Assembly (NCBI GenBank): GCA_023014485.1 | Contig: JAJOZX010000088.1 | Coordinates: 365,001-429,000, forward strand | Reading direction: 5' to 3' | DNA: 64,000 nucleotides | Source of the DNA: Bathynomus jamesi | Taxonomy: Eukaryota > Arthropoda > Malacostraca > Isopoda > Cirolanidae | Shown: positions 43,100-54,417 of the stretch, piece by piece | How positions within the stretch are numbered: the stretch's first letter is position 1 | How the letters are laid out: every line of letters starts with the position of its first letter | The notes under the pieces: generated by a model | Told to the model about the DNA's origin: nothing | Database searches by the model: none | What the model saw: only the letters and a program-made list of their open reading frames with translations | Made by a program: the position numbers and the translations under genes

Positions 43100-45463
43100 A
43101 TGAGCACGCAAAGAACACGGGGATCTGCCAGCCACATTGTCTTTGGTTCTCCACTATCAGAGCTTCCTCTGTCTGAACTTTCAACCCGTATACAAGTTGC
43201 AAGGCATTTCCTCTTCTTGAAGGAGAACAAGTACACCAGCAACAGGGAGATTCTTCCGGAGGTATGCCAAACACTCATTGACCTTTGGAATCGTGCTAAC
43301 ATTCCATCACAGTCAATCAAGAATGTGAAGACCAAGCTGCTCCGATTGATGGAAAAAGGCTCACAAGCATCGAAGCAAGGCAAGCAGGCCACAAAAACCA
43401 AGAAGTTCGAGGAAAGCCTGAATCAATTGTTTGACATAGCTGTCTGTCAATGCGATGATCTGTCTGCATGCCACTGTGAAAAAGAAATGAAAGTTCCACG
43501 ACGAGAGCATGCCTTTCTGATCGACCAGAGAACCACGCGGATCATGCAGATCAGTCGGGTGGATACGAATGTGACTCAGATGATGGAGAGAAGGAAGTCA
43601 AGAGAGGATCGGATGCAAGAAAGACAAGAAGAAGAGAATAGAATAAAAACTGAACGGCAAGAGGTAGCATCCTCTGCAGATGTGGTCGAATCAGCTCAAG
43701 TAGAAGCAGACTCCAGTGGTGAAAGTGTTGGTGATGAGTGGATGGGTGATAGTGCCCAGGAGGACAGGAACATCACACCGATTCCCACTGTTGCTTTGGA
43801 AGCTTACCGGTATGGTGTATCGAACAGGGCTGCTGCAGCTATCAGCACTGCAACATTGGTTGACTATGGCATCATTAGTTCTGATGATCAGATAAACGTA
43901 ATTGACCACCACAAAGTATGGAGAGCACGGCAGAAGGTACGGAGGGATCTGAAGGAAGCAGTAACTTACCACGATGTGGAAGTCACTGCTTTATTTTTTG
44001 ATGGGCGGAAAGACATGACACTTGTCAAAGAGAAAAAGGGGAACAAATGGTACAGCACAAAGAAAGTTCAGGACCACTATGTGCTGGTCGGAGAGCCTGG
44101 AACCTTCTATCTAAGCCATCTGACACTGGAACGAGGAACTGGCACTGTCATTGCGGATGGACTTCAAAATGCGATTGAAGAAATGGGTATTGCAGACAAG
44201 ATAATTGCAGTGGGAGCCGACAGCGCAGCCACAAACACAGGGCACAGAAGTGGAGCAATACACCTGCTAGAGTGCCGCCTGGGTCGCCCTTTGCACTGGT
44301 TCATCTGTAGTCTGCATTTAAATGAACTCCCACTGCGCCACTTGTGCAAGGAACTCATCGGCCCAACAGAATCTGCAACTCAATGGAAAAGACCAATTGG
44401 CAAAGCTTTGGCCACATGTGAAAGTTTGCCACTTTCCTCTAGAGGAATTCAATATATTGCTGATAGCCACACTCTCCCGGATGTTGACCTTACTGAATTG
44501 AGTCGTGACCAAGCCTACCTCTACAGAATGATGAAAGCGATAAGGACTGGTGTCATTAATGAAGATCTTCTACGAGAGAAGCCTGGACCAATCTCCCATG
44601 CAAGATGGGTTACAACTGCCAGCAGAATTTGTCGGCTGTATGTAGCGATGGCGCAGCCAAGTGATGAACTATATTCACTCACACAGTTTGTCGTGTGCCA
44701 CTATGGACCCATGTGGTTTAGCATCAAGTGCCATCCAAGGTGCACAGATGGCCCAAAACATTTCCTGGAGCAAATCAAGCTGCTACGATTACTACCACCA
44801 GCTAGCAAGACTGTCACATGGCCTGTGATCCAAAGAAATGCATATTGGGCTCACCCTGAAAATGTTCTACTGGCAATGCTTGCAGATGCAGATCAAGCAA
44901 ACCGGAAATTGGCCATCGATGTAATCAAGACCATTCGACGAGCTCCCAAACCTGCTCAACAAGTCAGAGAATTTCGGCCACCAAAGATCAAAGAAAGTGC
45001 TCAGAATTTGAAAGATTTACTTCCACCAGTGGAGAAGTGCACAATGGAACCACCACTCACGAAGCAGTTCTCTGTCGAACAACTCGATAAGATCACTGAA
45101 GAGCCCCTTGTTGTCCAGATACCATGTCACTCCCAAGGTGTAGAACGCTGTGTTAGGATGGTAACTGAAGCGTCTGGGGCAGTGTATGGAAAGGATTCAA
45201 GAGATGGTTACATTAGAGCAGTACTTAAATGCAGAGCTGGGCACTTGCGTTTTTTTGCGCGTTTTTTTGCGGTACTGCGGTACTGCGGTACTACTACCGC
45301 ACTACCAAACCGGTACCGCATAACGCAGTACCGCAAAGGATCGCTGAAAGTACAGCAGTACCGCTACCGCATTCAAATTTCCCGCGGTACTTTCCGCGGT
45401 ACCGACCAACACGGTAGTACCGCAGTACCGCAAAAAAAACCGCAAGTGCCCAGCTCTGCGTAG
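43100..45463 (+). CDS. Family B transposase-like protein, open, 787 aa, MITE-derived C-terminus
   Basis: ATG 43100 (MSTQRTRGSASHIVFG) is the first methionine in a frame open from further up. A TTTTTGTTTCAG at 43051-43062 could be an upstream splice acceptor. The N-terminal ~150 residues (VKTKLLRLMEK, FEESLNQLFDIA, FLIDQRTTRI) match the N-terminus encoded at 56434-56976. The core has D301 (FFDGRKD), D374 (GADSAATNTG), C403/H406 (CSLHLNEL), HARW near 500 and E587 (HPENVLLAML). These line up with WDGK, FDTTASNTG, CRHHIMEL, HARW and SESLVALAL of the copy at 62335-64000. The last ~76 residues come from an inserted MITE. A DDE transposase role is inferred. Confidence 0.75.
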   Translation: MSTQRTRGSASHIVFGSPLSELPLSELSTRIQVARHFLFLKENKYTSNREILPEVCQTLIDLWNRANIPSQSIKNVKTKLLRLMEKGSQASKQGKQATKTKKFEESLNQLFDIAVCQCDDLSACHCEKEMKVPRREHAFLIDQRTTRIMQISRVDTNVTQMMERRKSREDRMQERQEEENRIKTERQEVASSADVVESAQVEADSSGESVGDEWMGDSAQEDRNITPIPTVALEAYRYGVSNRAAAAISTATLVDYGIISSDDQINVIDHHKVWRARQKVRRDLKEAVTYHDVEVTALFFDGRKDMTLVKEKKGNKWYSTKKVQDHYVLVGEPGTFYLSHLTLERGTGTVIADGLQNAIEEMGIADKIIAVGADSAATNTGHRSGAIHLLECRLGRPLHWFICSLHLNELPLRHLCKELIGPTESATQWKRPIGKALATCESLPLSSRGIQYIADSHTLPDVDLTELSRDQAYLYRMMKAIRTGVINEDLLREKPGPISHARWVTTASRICRLYVAMAQPSDELYSLTQFVVCHYGPMWFSIKCHPRCTDGPKHFLEQIKLLRLLPPASKTVTWPVIQRNAYWAHPENVLLAMLADADQANRKLAIDVIKTIRRAPKPAQQVREFRPPKIKESAQNLKDLLPPVEKCTMEPPLTKQFSVEQLDKITEEPLVVQIPCHSQGVERCVRMVTEASGAVYGKDSRDGYIRAVLKCRAGHLRFFARFFAVLRYCGTTTALPNRYRITQYRKGSLKVQQYRYRIQISRGTFRGTDQHGSTAVPQKKPQVPSSA
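45232..45458. mobile_element. hAT-like MITE inserted in the family B gene
   Basis: Ends CAGAGCTGGGCACTTGCG (45232) and CGCAAGTGCCCAGCTCTG (45458). The interior is rich in TGCGGTAC/GTACCGCA motifs. No clear 8-bp TSD. Its frame stays open and supplies the C-terminus of the 43100 protein. Confidence 0.9.
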
Positions 45464-45763
45464 TAGTTTACCTACCTACCTACCTACAGTGTATATGTTT
45501 ATTCCAAAAATAAATTTTTCTATTTTACCTGAAAAGCAGTACATTGTAAGGGGTCAAATGATAGCTGAAACCCTAGGAAAGCAAGTGTCCAAAAGTTATG
45601 GGTAACTAGCAATTTTCACGATTTTCACATGCGAAAAAAGAGGTGTTGCACTTGTCACAAAAAAATTTTGTTTTCATTTTTTAATTTAGGGAGGTCAATT
45701 GTACAAAACCTGAAATGTGCCTCTTGATCCGTTACACTTTGCCCAATGACGCCACACGCTATT

Positions 45764-46600
45764 ATACAATATACGTTAATTCATAATTAATACGCCCTAG
45801 TTATTTAATTCGTACGTACAGTATAAAATATTGGTCATTATTGGGAAAAAGGAGAGGAAACGAATTAGAGAGACAAGTAATTAAGGTTTTACAGCCATGG
45901 TACAAGAGTGAGTGAAACTATTAATTTAAATATATATACTTATACGAATATACTGTACAGTAAATATTAAGGAATTGGGTGCATTTGAGGAAGACTTAAG
46001 TAAATGAGTAAAGAAGTACAAACAAGGGTTCAAATCATGCCACATTCAATGTGCATGCATAATTTAATAAAATTTAGGGATGAGGGTTAGATGCTAGACA
46101 ACAATAATACGGGAATGAAATTAAGGGACAATCGCTTCTCACAGCGAACTTCTAATGTCACAAACATGGATACCGCTCAACCATAGAAGTGGTAGGTCGC
46201 ATGGTTGTGACATATATAGAAGGTTGACAAAAGTAAATAGATTTCACGATAATTGTCTTCAAAAACAAGTGACAAAGCTCATCAATAGAATGCCAGAACG
46301 TGTGCTAGCTTTTCATAAGGGAAAGAGGAGAGCACCACGATTTTAAATATATTGATTCGATAAATCTGTTATTATTTATTACAAAGGAATACAAAGGACA
46401 CCAAACAGCAACAGACTGGCTGGTCCCTACGAGGCTGTCTATTTAACAAAGAAGGTTAAAAGAAGTAAGAAAATTTAAAGACAAGCGAAAGTTTTAAAGC
46501 AAAGCAAAGAAAAGAGGTTGAGAGATAGGAAAGAAATTTAAAGCTAAAGTGAAAATTTTAAAATACAGAGGAAAGAATCCAAGTGAAAATTCTACATTAT
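45764..46600. other. AT-rich interval, no gene recognised
   Basis: 46370-46600 may be the 3' untranslated part of the minus-strand LINE tail that follows. The rest shows nothing recognisable. Confidence 0.45.
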
Positions 46601-46607
46601 TTCTACG

Positions 46608-46736
46608 CACTAATAAATGCTTCCAACTGGGGGTTTAAGGCGAGACAAGCATCTAGTTTCTTTTTAAAGGATTTGATCGAATTACTTTGAACTACGCTGG
46701 GTGGCAATCCATTCCACATATTAACTATACAGATCT
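46608..46736 (-). pseudogene. CR1-like LINE ORF2 C-terminal fragment
   Basis: The minus strand reads VNMWNGLPPSVVQSNSIKSF then KKKLDACLALNPQLE, the usual end of CR1/L2-type reverse transcriptase proteins (WNxLPxxVVxxxSxxxFKxxLD). The same type of ending occurs at 52339-52480. The rest of the LINE is missing or unrecognisable upstream on that strand. Confidence 0.75.
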
Positions 46737-47037
46737 ACAGAAGCTAAAGCTAACAAAGACCCTAAGATCCACTCTAAGGTTAGCCCGAGAGAAAGGAAAG
46801 AGGAGGGGGTTAAAAGAGGAGAATAAGGGGTTAAGTAAGTAGCAAAACCTATCATTCGTGGGTTAACATTCATTCAGAAAAAGAGAAAGAAAGACTCCCC
46901 ATCATCATCCGCCGGCCACTGCCGACAAGTCGGAAAAATAGTCGAAGAGAATAGGAGAGGGATGAAAGATGAAAAGAAGTAAAATAAGAACGCTTACAAA
47001 CCATGCAAACACAGCCTTACCTCACTGTCATACAATG

Positions 47038-47504
47038 TGTAGTGAATACTCTTATTTTAGTTTCAAGATAAATGTTAATTTTACCGTCTTGAATTTCGGA
47101 ATAGTATAAATTCATTTTAAATTAGTTACCCCATTATAATTCAATTGTGAACCACATTAATACTAATTTTATGTATACTATATTATTTTATTGTATGTAA
47201 ACATAATTAATTATATATCACAATTGTCAGTTAATTATTTATATTCAAATATTTATTTTAATCTAATGCCATGTCCATTTTGCAAATAAATAATAGAAAA
47301 CCAAAGGTTATATTTTCCACCTTTGGTACTGTCGCAGTTTCGCCTAACGGACTCAATACGGCTAGTGAGATAATCACTGGTTGGCACTTAACTAGCGGCA
47401 GTGCTTATGGCTACATCATCCAGGTTAACCTATACCGGATAGATGCGCTACGGTCCCAAGCCGTAGCTTGCCTAGGCCAACGACGACGACGACGTAAACC
47501 AACA
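47038..47504 (+). repeat. 5' LTR
   Basis: TG...CA ends. By eye identical to the 3' LTR over its full length. It contains a short open frame (from 47271) of no evident meaning. Confidence 0.95.
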
Positions 47505-47534
47505 ATTGATGACCCCGGAGCTGGATTACCCCTT

Positions 47535-47700
47535 CTACCCGAACGACTAGGACTAGACTGTAATGTCGTTCGTGCCCATCACCCCCTTCACCCGAGCGAC
47601 TAGGACCAGACTGTAACGTCGCTCGTGCCCTCTGCCCATCACCCCCTTCACCCGAGCGACTAGGACCAGACTGTAATGTCGCTCGTGCCCTCTGCCCCTC
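47535..47700 (+). repeat. Tandem repeat in gypsy 5' leader
   Basis: Two to three units of roughly 60 bp (CGAGCGACTAGGACCAGACTG then TCGCTCGTGCCCTCTGCCC) between the 5' LTR and gag. Copy number may vary between elements. Confidence 0.85.
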
Positions 47701-47798
47701 ACCCCTGCCCGTGCGCTCTGTGCCTGCGCTCGTCTCAACCTCCACTCCTTCGTTGGGAACTTGTCGTCTTGCTTGTACGTTAGCAAGCATAGGAGAAG

Positions 47799-48562
47799 AT
47801 GCCTGACGACGCTGGTGCCATCTCCCACTTGAGCGTAAAGCTCCCCGTCTTCTGGCCGGGTGATCCATTTATTTGGTTCCACCAAGTGGAATCACAATTC
47901 AACTTGGGAAGGATCACCACTAGCAGGACGAAATACGATCATGTTTTGTCCTCTCTACAGCGAGCATCATCTCTGAAGTCCGTGACGTCATCGTATCTCC
48001 TTCCACGAGTGAGGACCCGTACAACGATCTGAAGTCTGCCATCCTGTGCCGCACCACTGTCTCCGAGCGTGAGAAACTACATCAGTTAATCTCAAAAGAA
48101 GAACTTGGAGACCGTAAGCCCACTCAAATGCTGAGGGCTATGCAGTGCGCTCTAGGCGAACGCGCACAAACCTTCGATAAGGACATCTTTAGACAGTTGT
48201 TCTTGCAGAAACTTCCTCCATCAGCTCAGCGTGTCTTGGCCACTATGGATCCTGCTACTCCAGTTGATAAACTAGCAGAAACTGCCGACAAAGTAGTGGA
48301 GATTGACACAGCTCCGGTCAACAACGTGAACACACAATCGGAACTGGAGTTGAAAGTGAAAGAGTTAAGTCAACAACTCAACCACGTTTGTTCTCTGCTA
48401 CAAAATCAACGGCAAAGAAGCCATTCTCGGTCAAGATTTACGAGGAGGCATCGTTCGAGTTCCGGGAAGATCTGCTTCTACCACTCCAAATTCGGAAAGA
48501 AGGCTAGGAAGTGCATCTCCCCTTGCAATTTTTCGTCGGAAAACCCCAGCAGCGAGTCCTAA
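47799..48562 (+). pseudogene. Gypsy gag, frameshifted
   Basis: Capsid-type structural protein. It starts MPDDAGAISHLSVKLPVFW and DPFIWFHQVESQFNLGRI, typical of gypsy gag in animals (FWPxDPxxWFxQVExQF). A frameshift near 47965 moves the rest to the frame containing ERAQTFDKDIFRQLFLQKLP and DPATPVDKLAETADKVVE. It ends with a CYFHS/HSKFGKKARKCISPC-type zinc knuckle (C-x3-H...C). Because the break is a small indel, it may be an assembly error rather than decay. Confidence 0.85.
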
Positions 48563-51500
48563 TGGCGTCTAGTACTCGCACTGCCAACCTGTTATTCATA
48601 AAGGACAGGAACTCTGGTGTCAATTTCTTGATCGATACCGGAGCGTCAGTCAGTGTATTCCCTCAAAAATCTGGTCATACGCACTCGGAATCTCCGCCTC
48701 TATACGCTGCTAACGGTTCACGCATACCCACGTACGGTACTCAGTCGCGTGAACTAAACTTGGGCCTTCACCGATCCTTCAAGTGGATTTTCATCTGTGC
48801 TCAAGTGCAGCATCCCATAATCGGCGCTGACTTCCTCCAGCATTTCAAACTCCTGGTGGATCTTGACAAGCGACGCTTATGCGACCAGGCCACACTGCTT
48901 TCTGTTCTTGCCAAACAGGTTGCCCTTCCGGACGCCTCGAACTCTGCACTTTCCCTCGTTCCCCCTAATTCCATGTACCAGTGCCTTTTCCAGCGATATC
49001 CAGGAATTCTTCAACCGATGCAGATGGGTGATACCATTAAGCACACCATTACCCATCACATTACAACAAAAGGTCCCCTGTGTTTGCAAAACCCAGACGT
49101 CTTGCCCCGGACAAACTGAAAGCTGCCAAATCGGAATTCCAGCTTATGATGGATCTTGGGATAATAAGACCTTCTAAAAGCAGTTGGTCCTCTCCCCTAC
49201 ACCTGGTCCAGAAGAAGTCAGGAGACTGGAGACCATGTGGGGATTACCGATTTTTGAATTCGACAACCATCCCGGACCGATATCCGGTACCAAATGTCCA
49301 AGACTTTACTTCTCTTCTCCACGGCAAATCTATCTTCAGTAAAATAGATCTCGTTAAGGCTTTCCACCACATTCCCGTAGAGCCTTCGGATATTCCCAAG
49401 ACTGCAGTTTGTACACCATTTGGGTTATTCGAATTTGTGAAGATGCCGTTCGGGCTACGAATGCTGCGCAAACCTTTCAGAGGTTTATAGATGAGGTCAC
49501 CAGAGGCTTAGACTTTGTTTATGCCTACATCGATGATTTGCTTGTGGCCAGCTCAACGGAAGAGGAACATAAGGAACATCTTTCACTCCTTTTTCAACGC
49601 TTAGAACAATACGGTGTTACTATTAATGCATCTAAGTGTGTGTTTGCACAGCCAACCTTGGAATTTCTTGGTCACACGATTTCGCAGCACGGAATTACCC
49701 CCCTTCAGGACAAGTGTGAAGTGATAAAAAATTACCCAATGCCAAATAATCAGCGTGAGTTACGTCGGTTTCTAGGTTTGGTAAATTATACCACAAGTTC
49801 ATTAAAACTGTGCCAGTGTTCTTGCTCCTCTACACGCTATGATCACACACAAACGCAAGGTAACGAAATTGGTATGGTGTAGCGATAGTTTACAGGCGTT
49901 CGACAATGCCAAAAATGCTATCAATAGTGCATTGTCTCTGTCATTTCCTATCAGTGATGCCCCCCTAACTCTGACGGTCGATGCATCAGATGTTGCGATC
50001 GGTGGAGTGTTGGAACAAACCATTAACGGTCAACAAGCACCCATCGCGTTTTACTCGAAAAAGCTGCAGCCAGCCCAAACGCGTTATAGTGCTTTCGGAC
50101 GTGAACTTCTTGCTATTTACTTAAACGTGAAGTATTTTCAACATTTCCTTGAAGGCCGAGAGTTTTGTGTTTTTACCGACCACAAACCTTTGGTCACTGT
50201 CTTCAATAAAAACAGCTGTAACCACTCTCCCAGAGTCATCAGGCAACTCGATTATATCTCGCAATTTACCACAGATATCCGCCACATCAAAGGTGTCTTG
50301 AACACTCCAGCGGATGCACTCTCAAGAATAGAGATTACTTCTGTTACCCTCAGCTCTACACTGTGGAATGCTATTGCACAGGATCAAGATAAGGATACGG
50401 AACTACAAGACCTGCTCAGAGAAGACTCCACTCACTCACTTTCCCTCAAGAAAATGAGTATGCCAGGATTGTCTGTGCCCCTCTATTGCGACGTATCAAC
50501 AGCTGCTATTCGCCCTTATGTCCCTCCATGTCACAGACAAGCAGTCTTCGCGGATCTTCATAAGCCCTCCCATCCTGGTATCCGTGCTTCGCAACACCTG
50601 GTTACCTCTCGCTTTGTTTTGGCCCTCGATGCGGAAGGATGTCAAACATTGGACCAAAACGTGCCTTGCCTGCCAGCGTGCCAAAGTCCAAAGGCACACC
50701 AGGTCCCCCTTTGACGCATTTCCGCCCCATCCCAGCGATTTGAGGTAATTCATGTAGACATTGTTGGCCCTCTTCCAGTGATTCAAGGCCAACGTTATCT
50801 GCTCACCTGTCTCGACCGCTTTTCCAGATGGCCTGAAGCCATTCCACTTCCTGATATCCAAGCGGAAACTGTTGCAAGAGCCTTTCTTCATGGATGGGTA
50901 TCAAGATTTGGATTGCCGACAAAAGTCATCACTGACCAAGGTCGCCAATTTGAGTCTTCGCTTTGGAAGAAGTTTACCAGCTTGTTGGGTACAGTACATG
51001 CGCATACCTGTGCGTATCATCCGCAAGCTAACGGCCTCGTCGAACGCTTCCATCGCCAGCTGAAGTCATCCCTTATGTGTCACGAAGACTCCCATTGGAT
51101 GGATAAGCTTCCACTCGTTTTGCTTGGTATTCGCTCTGCATTTAAGAGTGATCTGAAGACTACAGCGGCCGAACTAGTCTATGGAACAACACTGCGGCTA
51201 CCAGGTGGCTACTTCACTGCAGGGGATAAGTCATGCGATCCTACGGAATTCGCTCAAACACTTTCCTCTCACATGCAGTCCCTTCAGCCTGTTCCCCCTC
51301 GATTGACTAGCCAACAGAACATCTTTATTTCCCCAGCCCTCCAGTCTTGCACCCACGTTTTCGTTCGTGTACCTGTCCCAAAACGGCCTCTCCAATGTCC
51401 ATATGACGGACCCTATGAAGTTCTCCGACGTACGCGCAAATCATTTCTCATCCAGCGCGGTTCCAAGGTCGACAAGGTTTCTATCGATCGTCTTAAGCCT

Positions 51501-51584
51501 GCGTTTTTGGAATCAACCTTAAGTGAGGTACAAGTAGCTACCAAAAAGGTTCAGCGGAAATCTGTGTCGTTCGGAACTCTTTGA
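48563..51584 (+). pseudogene. Gypsy pol (protease, RT, RNase H, integrase), frameshifted
   Basis: Protease: NFLIDTGASVSVFP (near 48620). Reverse transcriptase: [32 protein letters not shown], and after a shift YAYIDDLLVASS (the YIDD active site). RNase H: LTVDASDVAIGGVLEQ, FTDHKPLV and NTPADALSRI. Integrase: a zinc domain ending CLACQRA, then D,D35E residues in CLDRFSRWPEA, VITDQGRQFES and GLVERFHRQLK, and a C-terminal part ending SIDRLKPAFL. At least five frame changes occur (near 49080, 49450, 49790, 50590 and 50740). Every domain is present in order, unlike a long-decayed copy. Confidence 0.9.
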
Positions 51585-51607
51585 ACTTCCTCTCTGGTGG
51601 GGGAGTG

Positions 51608-52074
51608 TGTAGTGAATACTCTTATTTTAGTTTCAAGATAAATGTTAATTTTACCGTCTTGAATTTCGGAATAGTATAAATTCATTTTAAATTAGTTACC
51701 CCATTATAATTCAATTGTGAACCACATTAATACTAATTTTATGTATACTATATTATTTTATTGTATGTAAACATAATTAATTATATATCACAATTGTCAG
51801 TTAATTATTTATATTCAAATATTTATTTTAATCTAATGCCATGTCCATTTTGCAAATAAATAATAGAAAACCAAAGGTTATATTTTCCACCTTTGGTACT
51901 GTCGCAGTTTCGCCTAACGGACTCAATACGGCTAGTGAGATAATCACTGGTTGGCACTTAACTAGCGGCAGTGCTTATGGCTACATCATCCAGGTTAACC
52001 TATACCGGATAGATGCGCTACGGTCCCAAGCCGTAGCTTGCCTAGGCCAACGACGACGACGACGTAAACCAACA
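51608..52074 (+). repeat. 3' LTR
   Basis: Identical in length and, by eye, in sequence to the 5' LTR; followed by the AATG TSD. Confidence 0.95.
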
Positions 52075-52338
52075 AATGCAAACTACAGACATGCAAGTAA
52101 AGAGAGTTACAGATATGCAAGTAAGGAGAGGATTAAAAAAATAAAATGTGGGTAGAGTATAATAAAAAGTGGGTTAGTTTACCCTACGAGCTACATCTAC
52201 GTTCGTGTTAGTCTAATTTTTTTTCTTTAATTTTATTGCTGGCATCACACGCTGGCATGTCACAAGATGGCATTAATCGTCAACAGACTCATCCTCGACA
52301 ACCACCCCCAGAGCTCCTGCTACTAATTGTTTTTTATT

Positions 52339-53421
52339 TTAAACAACGTTAATATTTTTAAAATGCCTATCTAAACGGTTCTTAAACATATTAACGCTGG
52401 TAGAGTTAACGACTGACGCGGGAAAATTATTCCATTTATCAATTACTTTAAACGTAAAGAAGTTTTTAGCGATATTAGTAATGAAACGTCTGCCACGCAA
52501 CTTAAATCCGTTATTACTAGTATTGCTATTATCGAAAGTGAACAGTTTGTCAAAATTTACGCTATCGATGTTATTAACGATTTTGAAAACTTCAATAAGC
52601 TCCCCCCTTAATCTCCTAGTTTCGAGTGAATGCAAGTCTAACTCTTTAATCCTATATTCATAAGGCTTGTTGTGCAATGACGAAATTAGTTTCGTGGCAC
52701 GACGCTGAACCCTTTCTAACCTATCAATATCCTCACGCAAATACGGGCACCAAAACTGAACGGCATATTCTGAATGAGGCCTGACTAGGGACTTGTAAAG
52801 GGGCAATATAATATCCTTCGATTTAAATTCGAAATTACGCGCTATGAAGTCTAACATCCTATTAGCTTTTGCTCAAGATTCCAGGCACTGGTTCCTAACT
52901 TTTAAATCCTTAGATACGCGTACACCTAAATCTACTACCTCGTCAACGCTCGCTAACTCTCTACCATCCATCGTGTACGTGTAATTATTGTTACGAGAAC
53001 TTATATGCAAAACTTTACATTTGTCTACATTAAATTGCATCTGCCACTTATTCGTCCACTCCATAATCCTATTTACATCGTCTTGGAGCCTATTTCTATC
53101 GTCCTCGTTAACAACCTTACCGCCTATTTTAGTATCGTCCGCGAATTTTGACACGTTACTAGTCAATCCTACATCTATGTCGTTAATGTAAATTACGAAT
53201 AGCAATGGGCCTAACACTGAACCCTGTGGGACACCGCTACCTACATCCAACCACCCCGATTCACTACCATTAACAACGACCCTCTGTCTCCTAGCACGCA
53301 GCCATTCCTCTAACCAGTTAGCTACATGACCGCGTATACCGTGCGCTTTAACCTTCGCAATTAATCTTCTATGCGGAACTGTATCGAACACCTTTTTTGA
53401 AGAAAAAATGTTTAGCTTCAT
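52339..53421 (-). pseudogene. CR1-like LINE reverse transcriptase, 5'-truncated, one in-frame stop
   Basis: Reads on the minus strand from KKVFDTVPHRRLIAKV through WLRARRQRVVVNGSES, SGVPQGSVLGPLLF and KFADDTKIGG (reverse transcriptase active site) to the C-terminal HSEYAVQFWCPYLREDID and VIDKWNNFPASVV. Both open parts are in the same frame, separated by one TGA at 52873-52875 where a cysteine codon is expected (CLES*AKANRML). Endonuclease and the start of the RT are missing. It is joined directly to a tail fragment of another copy. Confidence 0.9.
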
Positions 53422-53580
53422 TAGAATTAAAATGTTTACTCACAAATTTCAGACCATTACCGCGAGTTCTATCTGCATTCCTGAATGTGAAAAGTTTTTC
53501 CGCGTCGACATTATCAAAACCTTCAATCATTTTAAACACCTGGATGAAATCTCCTAAAATTCGCCTTTTGACAAGTGAGA
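53404..53580 (-). pseudogene. CR1-like LINE C-terminal fragment (second copy)
   Basis: Minus strand SLVKRRILGDFIQVFKMIEG, FDNVDAEKLFTFRNADRTRG and KFVSKHFNSNEAKHFF. This is the RRLRGELIEVFKI...KLFTF region that the neighbouring copy has near 52550. It therefore belongs to a different LINE insertion, cut off on both sides. Confidence 0.8.
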
Positions 53581-53581
53581 A

Positions 53582-53645
53582 TAATAATAATAATATAATA
53601 AAAATAATAATATTAGTAATAATAATAATAATTATAATAATAATC
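53582..53645. repeat. (AAT)n microsatellite, imperfect
   Basis: AAT trinucleotides with a few interruptions. Confidence 0.9.
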
Positions 53646-53792
53646 TATATTCAGAAAGAACACATTACATAACATATACATTACAATCATACTGGTTTAC
53701 ACAATGTTGGAATTAACGTTTAATTTTTGTAGTTTATTTACAGTATTCTTATCTGAATATGCCGATGGGAAGCATGACAGCTTTTCAGGCAA

Positions 53793-54240
53793 ACGTCTTT
53801 GAGATTCATTTCTATTTTTACATAAGAAAATGTCAAATATAAATTGAATTTGTGGAAAATAAAATAATGTTGCATTTAGTTAACTCTGTCATCACAAATG
53901 AAAATTGAAATGATCTTTGAAAGAATAGAAAATGATAAAAGAAATAATAATGGAAATAATAGAAAAGAAAAATGGTGAACAATACAAATCATGATACAGT
54001 CTTAAAGTACAAAGTTACGTCTTTGAGATTCATTTCTATTTTTACATAAGAAAATGTCAAATATAAATTGAATTTGTGGAAAATAAAATAATGTTGCATT
54101 TAGTTAACTCTGTCATCACAAATGAAAATTGAAATGATCTTTGAAAGAATAGAAAATGATAAAAGAAATAATAATGGAAATAATAGAAAAGAAAAATGGT
54201 GAACAATACAAATCATGATACAGTCTTAAAGTTACAAAGA
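53793..54240. repeat. 224-bp tandem duplication
   Basis: ACGTCTTTGAGATTCATTTC begins at 53793 and again at 54017. The two copies are nearly identical, including GAAATAATAATGGAAATAAT. AT-rich, no coding sequence. Confidence 0.95.
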
Positions 54241-54392
54241 TACAGATGAGTGAGGCATATTATAACTGTGGCGTAATATACTGTATTGGAAATTTTTAAC
54301 ATCTAATTTATATGGTTTATGATTGCACCCATTTAAGATTGTTGAATATATAATAGGTGATTTTCATTGTTCAGTAATATTTACAAATTGCA

Positions 54393-54417
54393 ACACACAC
54401 ACACACACACACACACA
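54393..54417. repeat. (CA)n microsatellite
   Basis: CA dinucleotides. Confidence 0.9.

Larger units (their letters stand above)
42455..45763 (+). mobile_element. Family B DNA transposon carrying an open gene
   Basis: Inverted ends: AATAGCGTGTAGCGTCAT with AGGCACATTTCAGGTTTTG inside (42455 on), and CAAAACCTGAAATGTGCCT to ATGACGCCACACGCTATT (to 45763). An inner block (GAACACCTCC...TTTTCGCATGT) is also mirrored. The foldback mariner at 41532-42451 abuts the left end, so the TSD cannot be read. Confidence 0.7.
47038..52074 (+). mobile_element. Ty3/gypsy LTR retrotransposon, full length
   Basis: 5.0 kb with two identical 467-bp LTRs (TGTAGTGAATAC ... CCAACA) and a 4-bp TSD AATG (47034-47037, 52075-52078). 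The order is gag, protease, reverse transcriptase, RNase H, integrase, then a purine-rich tract (CTGGTGGGGGAG, about 51594-51605) before the 3' LTR. No envelope-like gene. Several frames are broken. Confidence 0.95.

Noticed and set aside
47271..47603. 110-aa protein starting in the LTR
   Set aside because: The same start occurs in both LTRs and the C-terminus depends on whatever follows; no known domain.
47425..47885. Minus-strand repeat proteins of 110-147 aa
   Set aside because: They only translate the tandem repeats of the gypsy leader backwards.
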